The notes under the pieces were generated by a model. That model saw nothing but the letters and a program-made list of their open reading frames with translations. It was not told the origin of the DNA and did not search any database. Of a DNA stretch of 41,957 bases, positions 31,756-38,745 are shown in pieces (the first letter of the stretch is position 1; every line of letters starts with the position of its first letter). Source of the stretch: an uncultured Bacillota bacterium (lineage in GTDB: Bacteria > Bacillota > Clostridia > Christensenellales > Borkfalkiaceae). Position numbers and translations under genes: made by a program. The stretch lies in assembly GCA_949297575.1 (NCBI GenBank), contig CASFTB010000019.1:1-41957 (forward strand), in the 5' to 3' direction.

Positions 31756-33759
31756 TCAGAAACCCATTCTGGTTTTCTTTACGGTGTTGAAAGTGAACTC
31801 CTTTTCCGCTGCGGCGCGCTCGAAATCGTCTTCGGTGAGCACGACCTTCTCCTCCTTGTTGAGCTGGCAGCGCATCGCCGCCTTTGCCCAGCAGCGCTCG
31901 AAAAGGTTGCGCACGAAGCGCGCGTTGCTGAAATCCTTTGCGGCGAGCACCTCGTCTCCCAGCCGCGCGAAGTAGGCGCGGGAGGCCTCGAACAGCCCCT
32001 CTTCGTAGGCGAATTTTGCCTTGACCATGGAGACGAAGATCTCGTGCAGCTGGTCTCTGGTGAAGTTGGGGAATTCGATGGCGTAGGGCATCCTGCTCGC
32101 AAGCCCGAGGTTGCCCTCCATCAGCTTTTCCATATCTTCCGTATAGCCCGCCATGATGACGACGAAGTCGTTGCGGTGGTTCTCCATTTCGGCGATGAGC
32201 GTATCGATGGCCTCTTTGCCGTAATCCCAGTCGCTGCCCTTGCCGCGGTACAGCGAATACGCCTCGTCGATGAACAGCACCGAGCCGTAGGCGTCGCGGC
32301 AGATGCTCGCCGTTTTGGGCGCGGTCTCCCCTACGTACCTGCCGCAGAAGTCGCGGCCGGAATACTCGAAGAAGCCGCCCACGCGCAGGATGCCCTTTTC
32401 TTTGAGGATCCTGCCGATGATGCGGGCGACGGTCGTCTTGCCCGTACCGGGATTGCCCAGGAAGCGCATGTGGATGCAGGGGCGCTCCGACGCGTTCGCC
32501 CTGACGGACAGCTCGATCTGCGCGATGATCTCCTGCAACTTGTCTTTGATCTGTTCGCTGCCCACCAGCGCGTCCAGCTGTTCCATGGCGGAGAGGGGCG
32601 CGGCGAACGGCGACGCGCACAGGGCGCGGGTATCGTTGATGCGGATGACCTCGTCGGGATCCGCCTTGTCTATCTCGTTGAGCTGCTTTTTGTAGACGAG
32701 CTCGCGAACCACTTTGCGGACGGTGTTCAGGCCGTAAAATTTCCCGTCGCTCTTCTCCTCGCCGATGCGCTCGTGGAAGTAGTTCCATGCGTCCGCGGAG
32801 ACGCTGAACCCGTAGCGGGCGAGCTCTTTGCCCGCGCACGCCTCGATCTCCTCCTCCCCGAAGGGCGGGAAGGAGACGGAACGCACCGAGAGGAGATCGT
32901 TGAGGGAATACTGTATGCCCGCGAGGACGTCCTTGTCGACGAAGGGCACGCGGAAGACGAGGATGAACTCCTCCGCATGCTTTTCGGCGGTTTTCAAAAA
33001 TTGCTTGAAGCGGCGGTCGTCCGTCTTCTCCATCCATTCGCTGATGTCGATGCACAGGATGCGCACCTGCTCTTTGTCTCCGTTGTTTAAGGCGCGCTCG
33101 GCATCCTCGAAGGGCTCTTTGCTCTCCTCGAAGGCGTCGAGCCGTACCTCGATGACGGGGCGGCGGTGCATCTTTGCCAGCCCCAGGGCGGAAAAGAGCT
33201 TTGCCAGCAGGCCGAGCCCCGTGGTCAGGCCGTAGCCCTCCCCCACCGAGAAGAGATAGCTCTGATGGAAGAGAACGTCATAGGTCTTGCGCCCGATGAC
33301 GGCGGGGGCGAGCTTTGCGATCTCTGCGGCGAGCGCCTTGAATTCGGCGGCGCCGACGAGCGCGTCGATCTCGCAGAGGACGGCGGCGGTCTTGTTCGCC
33401 CCGCTCTCCTCTTCCTCCCGAGCGCGTTCGCCCTCCCGTCCGCTCCCGCCCGCGGCGGGCTCCTCCGCGCCGTCTGCGGGCGCGTCGATGCTGTACTCTT
33501 TCAGGCGCACGGTGAGGATGCTTTCGCCCTCTTCATCGGGGTACAATTTGCGGAAAATATTGAGCACGGAGGCGCGCAGCTGCGCCTCGCCCGCACCTTC
33601 GTCCTTTACCAAAAGGACGAGCCCCGTGAGGGAGCTCTCCTCTACCTCGAAGACAGAGCCGTCCAGCTCCTGTTCCAGAGCGGCGACGGGGAGTACGTCA
33701 TCCCCGCGGTGTTCGAAGACCCAGTCTCCCGACAGTTCTATGACAAGCAGTTTTTTCAT
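31756..33759 (-). CDS. Tandem AAA+ ATPase (CbbX/SpoVK-like), first AAA module degenerate
   Basis: 667 residues. Residues 1-90: N-terminal alpha/beta domain. Residues 91-125: acidic linker. Residues 127-360: an AAA+-like module beginning IDALVGAAEF, with VGEGYGLT (172-179) where the P-loop should be (lysine replaced by leucine) and ILCIDIS instead of a DE Walker B, so probably unable to hydrolyse ATP. Residues 393-640: an active CbbX/SpoVK-type module beginning LDALVGSEQIKD with GNPGTGKT (435-442), LFIDEA (495-500), the pore-type GRYVGE and ASRMPYAIEF with the arginine finger. Probably a hexameric remodelling ATPase with YbjN-like adaptors. ATG chosen for GAGGAA six bases upstream. Confidence 0.85.
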   Translation of the reverse strand: MKKLLVIELSGDWVFEHRGDDVLPVAALEQELDGSVFEVEESSLTGLVLLVKDEGAGEAQLRASVLNIFRKLYPDEEGESILTVRLKEYSIDAPADGAEEPAAGGSGREGERAREEEESGANKTAAVLCEIDALVGAAEFKALAAEIAKLAPAVIGRKTYDVLFHQSYLFSVGEGYGLTTGLGLLAKLFSALGLAKMHRRPVIEVRLDAFEESKEPFEDAERALNNGDKEQVRILCIDISEWMEKTDDRRFKQFLKTAEKHAEEFILVFRVPFVDKDVLAGIQYSLNDLLSVRSVSFPPFGEEEIEACAGKELARYGFSVSADAWNYFHERIGEEKSDGKFYGLNTVRKVVRELVYKKQLNEIDKADPDEVIRINDTRALCASPFAAPLSAMEQLDALVGSEQIKDKLQEIIAQIELSVRANASERPCIHMRFLGNPGTGKTTVARIIGRILKEKGILRVGGFFEYSGRDFCGRYVGETAPKTASICRDAYGSVLFIDEAYSLYRGKGSDWDYGKEAIDTLIAEMENHRNDFVVIMAGYTEDMEKLMEGNLGLASRMPYAIEFPNFTRDQLHEIFVSMVKAKFAYEEGLFEASRAYFARLGDEVLAAKDFSNARFVRNLFERCWAKAAMRCQLNKEEKVVLTEDDFERAAAEKEFTFNTVKKTRMGF

Positions 33760-33835
33760 CTTACGTTCCTCTGTGCTCCGTGCTGTGTCTGCGGGGAGGG
33801 CGCGCAAAGCGGGGCACGCTTTTCCCGTCCTTTTG

Positions 33836-33864
33836 ATTATAACACACTTTGGGCGGTCTTTCAA
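33836..33864 (-). promoter_or_regulatory. Promoter of the AAA-YbjN operon
   Basis: TTGAAA, 17 bases, TATAAT, read leftward. Confidence 0.82.
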
Positions 33865-33975
33865 GAGTTTGGCAAAAAAAATGTAAATTTTTCGACGCTG
33901 CACGCTGATGTGCACATAAAACAGAGGCCGGACGGGACGCCGCAGGATAGCGGACGGGGCTTTCGTCTTTGTGCA

Positions 33976-34102
33976 TGCCCCTCATCCGCCTTCGGCGGGG
34001 AAGCGCCCCTCTTCGGAATTAAGAATGCAGAATGCAGAATTGAGGACGGAGCGAGAGCGCTTCCTCCCCGGTTGCCTCTGCTTTGACCCATTGCAGAATG
34101 CA
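33976..34102. repeat. Intergenic repeats
   Basis: An element CCCCTCATC + GC hairpin (33976-34016), related to those at 4780 and 25124, followed by GGAATTAAGAATGCAGA (34016-34032) and further copies of GCAGAATGCAG (to 34102). Nothing coding is seen between 33865 and 34120. Confidence 0.55.
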
Positions 34103-34120
34103 GGCCGCCTATATAGAAAG

Positions 34121-34146
34121 AGGGCGGAGCCGAACGGCTCCGCCCT
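34121..34146 (-). terminator. Terminator of the GPH symporter gene
   Basis: AGGGCGGAGCC/GGCTCCGCCCT perfect stem; on the minus strand followed by CTTTCTAT. Confidence 0.75.
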
Positions 34147-34184
34147 GTGCGTTTTATTTTCTCAGCGGCGCACGCCGCCGCCCT

Positions 34185-35915
34185 TTACTCTTCGGGAGTA
34201 TCCGCGGGGGGATCTGCCGGAGGCTCGGGTTTCTTCTTCTTTTTGGCATTCTTCGCGGCGAGTTTTGCCTGATACTTGGCTTCCTCCTCCTCGAAGCTGA
34301 GGCCCTTCTTCTCGCAGTACGCCTTGAGCTCCGCAACGCGGTTCTCTTCCGTCTGACGGTTGAACTCTTCCTCTTCGCGGCGCAGGCGCTCTTCGGGAGC
34401 GATCCACTCGATGCCCGCAGCTTCCGCTTCCGCCTTCTGGCGGTCGAGGATGGTCTGCTTATCCTTCTTGAGGAACTTCTCCACGCCGTAGAAGAAGAGC
34501 ACGACGGCGGCGAGGCCGTAGGCGACCGTCTCGATCCAGATGTAGGAGGTGACGGAGCCGTTCACGTCGCCGAAGGCGCCCATCAGGCCGCTGACGATGC
34601 CCGTCGCGATGGGAACGGAGGCGATCATGATGGAGCTGTAGATGGACATTGCCAAACCGTCGCAGCGGAAGCCGTTTTTGGCTTCGCCGTGGTCGAGGCA
34701 GTCGGAGATCATCGCGAGGATCATGTAGCCCGCGGGCGCGGAGCCGAGGCACTTGACGGCGATGCCGATCGCCGCGACGATGAAGTTATCGTAGAAGATG
34801 CCCGCCAGCACGCCGCCCAGGCAGCCGACCGCCATACCGATGAGCACGACGGGGCGCTTGCCGAACTTGTTGCAAAGGGGAGCGACGAACACGATGGCGA
34901 CCGCCATGGGGACGGCGCCGATGATGCCGAGCACGGACATTGCCGCCTGCGGCGTGAAGCCTTCAAACGGGACGCTGTTGGTATAAGACTGCATGGAGGC
35001 ATTTTTGATGCCGCCCGCCATCTGATACAGGAAGTAGAAGATGATGACGATGACGAAGAACTTGTCGCTGAACAGCGCCTTCGCCTGCTGGCCGATGGTG
35101 GGGCCTTTTTTAGCCTCTTCCTGCTTCGCGGCACCTTCGGTATCCTCCGCCTTGAAGGACTCTTCGGTCACGCGCTCGCGGGTGAAGTAGTACTGCGCGA
35201 CGCAGCCGAGGAAGGTGATGACGCCGATGATGATGAACAGGATGAGATAGCCGTTGGAAGTGGGGAGGATGGGCTCGCCCAGTTCGTTATAAGCGCCGGG
35301 CATCGCGTTGGCGAAGATCAGCATGATCATCGGGAAGACGATGGAGCCCGCGCCGGCGCCGCCCAGCAGCGCCATATTGACGAAGGAGGCGAGGACGTTG
35401 CGCTGGTTTCCGTTACGGGTGGAGACGGGGACGAGCGCGCTGTTCGCCGTGTTGTACAGCGGGAATGCGACCGCATAGAAGAGGTTGTAAGCGATGACCA
35501 GCCATATAGCCTTAAAGACCGTGTTGTCTACGGGCTGTATGAACATCAATACGCTCGCGACCGCCACGAGGACGGAGGAGAGCAGGATGTACGGCCTCGC
35601 CTTGCCCGCGCGTGTGCGCGTCCGCTCTATGATCTGCCCCGCGACGAGGTTGCCTGCCACGATGAGGATGGCGGACAGGATGGGGAAGATCAGGAGGAAG
35701 GTCTCGATCCCTGCGTTGCCGGCGGCGATCTCTTCCGCGAAGAGCACCTTACGGAAATACTCTACGAGGTAGGAACCGAAGACGCAGTTCGCCAGCATGC
35801 CGCAGAAGGGCCCGACGAGGTAACCGATGAGCGCTTCGACCGGCTTTACGTTTGCCGATTTTACCTTTGTGGATAAAACCGGATTTTCAAAAACGCTTTT
35901 CTTTGTTTTTTCCAT
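34185..35915 (-). CDS. GPH-family sugar:cation symporter (MFS)
   Basis: 576 residues with about 12 membrane helices. GPH features: VGPFCGMLANCVFGSYLVEYF at the N-terminus, GQIIERTRTRAGKARPYIL (the loop 2-3 motif), YNLFYAVAFPLYNTANSALVPVSTRNGNQRN and MISDCLDHGEAKNGFRCDGLAMS. Imports glycosides or oligosaccharides with Na+ or H+. GPH proteins are usually about 450-480 residues; here a cytoplasmic tail of about 110 residues, rich in E, K and A and ending PPADPPADTPEE, is added, probably coiled coil plus disorder, and may bind a regulator or enzyme. GGAG lies six bases before the ATG. Confidence 0.9.
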   Translation of the reverse strand: MEKTKKSVFENPVLSTKVKSANVKPVEALIGYLVGPFCGMLANCVFGSYLVEYFRKVLFAEEIAAGNAGIETFLLIFPILSAILIVAGNLVAGQIIERTRTRAGKARPYILLSSVLVAVASVLMFIQPVDNTVFKAIWLVIAYNLFYAVAFPLYNTANSALVPVSTRNGNQRNVLASFVNMALLGGAGAGSIVFPMIMLIFANAMPGAYNELGEPILPTSNGYLILFIIIGVITFLGCVAQYYFTRERVTEESFKAEDTEGAAKQEEAKKGPTIGQQAKALFSDKFFVIVIIFYFLYQMAGGIKNASMQSYTNSVPFEGFTPQAAMSVLGIIGAVPMAVAIVFVAPLCNKFGKRPVVLIGMAVGCLGGVLAGIFYDNFIVAAIGIAVKCLGSAPAGYMILAMISDCLDHGEAKNGFRCDGLAMSIYSSIMIASVPIATGIVSGLMGAFGDVNGSVTSYIWIETVAYGLAAVVLFFYGVEKFLKKDKQTILDRQKAEAEAAGIEWIAPEERLRREEEEFNRQTEENRVAELKAYCEKKGLSFEEEEAKYQAKLAAKNAKKKKKPEPPADPPADTPEE

Positions 35916-36272
35916 GATTTACTCCGCAATAGATTTTTTGGATATAGAAGCGCGGGAGCGAAGTCCCCTTGCGCCCGCCGCCGAAGCGGGAGCGGCGGAA
36001 GACCGTCTCCGCGTCGCTAAAAAGAATACGGAAAATGTGATTTTCCGCGTCGGGATCGCCGTACTGCCATGATCCGCCCGGCCGAAACGAGAGCCGGCCG
36101 GCCCGCAAAAAGAAGCCTTACGATCTACACGGGCGCCGCCCGCGCGGACGCATCTATCCGCTGCCCGGGTGCGCCTCTCCCCTCCTCAACGTACCGGATT
36201 TTCCATAGATCATCTCCCCCCCCCCTTTTTACGGATCTTGACGGCAGCAGCGGGCAAACCCCGCATAAAACT
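35916..36272 (-). promoter_or_regulatory. Long structured leader of the GPH gene
   Basis: About 357 nt between the promoter and the start codon. Holds a G10 tract on the minus strand (36216-36225), directly followed by ATGATC opening a 19-codon ORF, and several GC hairpins such as GGCCGG..CCGGCC (about 36079-36105) and CCGCCGC..GCGGCGG (about 35974-36002). I recognise no known riboswitch family. Confidence 0.5.
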
Positions 36273-36278
36273 GATTTT

Positions 36279-36307
36279 ATTGTAACACACCTCTGCTCAT
36301 TTTGCAA
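36279..36307 (-). promoter_or_regulatory. Promoter of the GPH gene
   Basis: TTGCAA, 17 bases, TACAAT, read leftward. Confidence 0.7.
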
Positions 36308-36391
36308 GAATTTTTTTTAAATTGCTCACAAGTTTGACTCATTTTTACAAACGATTGCACAAACTGCAAAAATTTTAGCATGAACGGTATG

Positions 36392-36422
36392 CCGCGCAGG
36401 GGGCGAAGCGCCCCCTGCGCGG
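36392..36422. repeat. Palindrome after the kinase gene
   Basis: 13-bp arms CCGCGCAGGGGGC/GCCCCCTGCGCGG with a five-base loop and no T-run. Second of two adjacent hairpins behind the kinase gene. Confidence 0.6.
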
Positions 36423-36428
36423 AAGAAG

Positions 36429-36472
36429 CAATGAAAGGCCCGAGCCCCTTCCCGGGCGCGGGCCTTTCATTG
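36429..36472 (-). terminator. Terminator overlapping the kinase stop codon
   Basis: 14-bp arms CAATGAAAGGCCCG/CGGGCCTTTCATTG; on the minus strand followed by CTTCTTCC. The 5' arm contains the kinase's last codon and TGA stop. Confidence 0.65.
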
Positions 36473-37813
36473 CATGGGGATGACCACCTGCAGGGTAAAC
36501 ACGCCGTCTTCCGCGCGCACGTGCAGGGCGCCGCCGTACTTTTCGGCGATCTTTCGGATGCTCATCATGCCGAAGCCGTGGTAATGCACGTCTTCCTTGC
36601 TCGTCCGCGGCAGCCCGTCCCGGAAGGTGAGTTTGCCCTCATAGAAGTTGTCCGTGCGCAGCAGCACGAGCTCCCCCTGTTCGGAAACGGAGAAGTCGAT
36701 GCAGCGCTTTTCCTTCTCCTCCATGGCCATCGCGCTCTCGACGGCGTTGTCGAGGGCGTTGCCGAGCAGGGTGTAGAGGTCGACGGTATCCATAAAGCCG
36801 AGCTTTTCGCCGTTGCCCGCCACGCTGAGGCGCACGTCGTTTTTGGCGCAGTAGAGCATCTTGTCGGTGACGATGGTGTTCAGCGCCTCGTTCCCGAGGT
36901 CTATGGAAGAATCGTAGATCATGGTCAGCTTTTCCACGTCTGCGAGGCGCGCCTCCCGCTCCGCTTCGGGCATCTTGCGCAGGGCGGCGATCTGATGCTT
37001 GAGGTCGTGGCACTTGCCGTTGATGATGTCGATGGTCTCCTTTTTCAGGCGGTACTGCTTTTCCGCGTCGTACAGGAGCTGGTTGATGATGTCGTTGCGG
37101 CGGTCGCGCTCGCGCACGCAGCAGAAGGCGTAGAGGATGATGAGGACGAACACACAGTTGAACACGTCCCCCACCGCGGCGGCATAATAGGGAGCGGTGA
37201 CGCCGTCTACCGTGGAGCCGCCGTTGAGGAAGAGCGCCTGCGCGATGAAGGCGGAAGCGACGAGCATGACGAGCAGCGCGCTGTAAAAACAGAGGGACGG
37301 CACCCGCTCCGCGAACGGGACCTCGCCCAGCTCTCGCAGCTTTCTGCGGAAGGGAAACGCCACCACCGCGCACAGCGCCGCATACGTCACGGCGCAGACG
37401 GGGATGTACAGCCACAGGTCTTCGCGTATCTGCGGATAAACGCCCAGCGCGAGCATCTCGTTGACGAGCGTGTATTCGATGTGCTGCAGGGCGTACCCCG
37501 CGATGCCGACGAACAGCAGCCAGCCAAAGGACAGTTTGAAACAAAACGCCATATACGCAAGCGACAAAACGGTCAGCAGAACGTACCAGCCGATGTAGAT
37601 CGTCCAGCGCAGGGGCATAGACGGAGGACATGCTTCGTCCGCCATGACGATGAGAAAATAGCACAGCGAAAACGCCATGCAGAAGATCCAGCCGAATACG
37701 GCGCGCAGGGCAAACCGGCTGCGCCTCTGCGCAGCCGGCGGCGTGAAGATGAATTCGGCACACAGGAGTTCCGCTATAAAGCGAAACTCTTCAAATACTG
37801 CAAGAGGCGTCAT
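36467..37813 (-). CDS. GHKL-domain sensor histidine kinase (AgrC/VirS-like)
   Basis: 448 residues. Six or seven N-terminal membrane helices (to about 232), a coiled segment, the H-box GKCHDLKHQIAALR (His269), a DHp helix, and a GHKL ATPase with LLGNALDNAVESA (N352/N356) and FGMMSIRKIAEKYGG. The polytopic sensor plus HD-x-KH H-box is typical of AgrC-like peptide or cell-envelope sensors paired with LytTR regulators. The start ATG overlaps the response-regulator stop (ATGA), so it is translated by coupling. No peptide pheromone gene is seen beside it. Confidence 0.92.
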   Translation of the reverse strand: MTPLAVFEEFRFIAELLCAEFIFTPPAAQRRSRFALRAVFGWIFCMAFSLCYFLIVMADEACPPSMPLRWTIYIGWYVLLTVLSLAYMAFCFKLSFGWLLFVGIAGYALQHIEYTLVNEMLALGVYPQIREDLWLYIPVCAVTYAALCAVVAFPFRRKLRELGEVPFAERVPSLCFYSALLVMLVASAFIAQALFLNGGSTVDGVTAPYYAAAVGDVFNCVFVLIILYAFCCVRERDRRNDIINQLLYDAEKQYRLKKETIDIINGKCHDLKHQIAALRKMPEAEREARLADVEKLTMIYDSSIDLGNEALNTIVTDKMLYCAKNDVRLSVAGNGEKLGFMDTVDLYTLLGNALDNAVESAMAMEEKEKRCIDFSVSEQGELVLLRTDNFYEGKLTFRDGLPRTSKEDVHYHGFGMMSIRKIAEKYGGALHVRAEDGVFTLQVVIPMQ

Positions 37814-38523
37814 ATCCTATACCCCCCCCCCGCATATTTTGCAAAGGCCTGCAAAAAGTCTGCCTTTTTGGCGCGGCTGACCTTGATCTCCGTTCCGCTG
37901 ACGACGATGATGTCCCCTTTCACCGACCACACGTGCCGCAGGTTGACGAGGTAGCTGTGGTGCACGCGGAAAAAGCTGTACGGTCTGAGCCGCTCCTCCA
38001 CCTCTCGCATGGTACCGTGGGTGCGGATCTCCCCGCCCGCGGTGTGGTAGATGATGTCGTGCTTCATCACCTCGATGTAATAGATGCCGGACGCGGAGAT
38101 CTTGACGACCGAGCTGGTGGTCTTGAACGCGATGATGTCCTCCGCGTCGCGCCGGATGTGCCGCGACGCCTTGCGCATTTTCAGGTAGAAGTCTCCGTAC
38201 GTGAGCGGCTTTATCGCGAAGTCGCAGGCGTCCACCTCGTAGCCGCGGATGGCGTACTGCGCCATGTTCGTGACGAAGACGATGACGATCTCCTGATCGA
38301 TGACGCGCAGCCTGCGCGCCGTTTCCAGCCCGTCGATGCCGACCAGTTTGATATCCAGAAACACGACGTCGTAATGCGTCTTATAATTGAGCAGAAAGAG
38401 CTCACCGTCCTCGAAGCGCGAAACTTCCGCGGTCACGCCCGTCTCCTTCTCGTAGCGCCTGATGAATGTTTCGAGCAGGTCTGCATCCTCCCGCTCGTTT
38501 TCGACAATGGCGATCTTCAACAT
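37810..38523 (-). CDS. LytTR-family response regulator
   Basis: 237 residues. Receiver domain: acidic pocket E9/E11, phosphoacceptor D57 in VVFLDIKL, T85 and K105. LytTR DNA-binding domain (about 135-235): IYYIEVMKHDIIYHTAGGEI, YSFFRVHHSYLVNLRHVWSV, EIKVSRAKKADFLQAF. ATG chosen at 38521-38523 with GGAAGAG upstream. The last codons run through a G10 tract (37822-37831), giving AGGGYRI. First gene of a two-gene operon with the kinase; LytTR regulators bind pairs of direct repeats and often control surface or exported functions. Confidence 0.93.
   Translation of the reverse strand: MLKIAIVENEREDADLLETFIRRYEKETGVTAEVSRFEDGELFLLNYKTHYDVVFLDIKLVGIDGLETARRLRVIDQEIVIVFVTNMAQYAIRGYEVDACDFAIKPLTYGDFYLKMRKASRHIRRDAEDIIAFKTTSSVVKISASGIYYIEVMKHDIIYHTAGGEIRTHGTMREVEERLRPYSFFRVHHSYLVNLRHVWSVKGDIIVVSGTEIKVSRAKKADFLQAFAKYAGGGYRI
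37822..37831. repeat. Homopolymer tract G10 at the regulator-kinase junction
   Basis: Ten C on the plus strand (G on the coding strand) within the last codons of the response regulator, seven bases before its kinase-overlapping stop region. Confidence 0.85.
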
Positions 38524-38643
38524 GTTCTCTTCCGTAGTCCCCTTCTGGCCTTCCCCGAAAACGCGCATGTCCCGCCGCGCGAAGGGCGCGGCAGGATCGC
38601 GTTTTGTTCCTTTTGCCCTGCCGAGAGGCGATGCCGCCCCTCT

Positions 38644-38672
38644 ATTATAGAGCAAAAAAGTTACGATTTCAA
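38644..38672 (-). promoter_or_regulatory. Promoter of the response regulator-kinase operon
   Basis: TTGAAA, 17 bases, TATAAT, read leftward; leader about 115 nt. Confidence 0.82.
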
Positions 38673-38699
38673 TCTGTTCGAGAAAAAATTTTTTGTAAA

Positions 38700-38737
38700 G
38701 GGAGGGAACGCCCGCGAAAGAGGCGCGCCCTCCCTCC
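38700..38737 (-). terminator. Terminator of the GH3 operon
   Basis: Minus-strand stem GGAGGGAGGG.../...CCCTCCC followed by TTTAC and an A/T tract, just after the GH3 stop. Confidence 0.65.
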
Positions 38738-38745
38738 GTGTAAAA

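Noticed and set aside
30631..33090. Plus-strand open frame of 819 codons opposite the AAA-YbjN operon
   Set aside because: Shadow of three recognisable minus-strand genes; no motif and no ribosome site.
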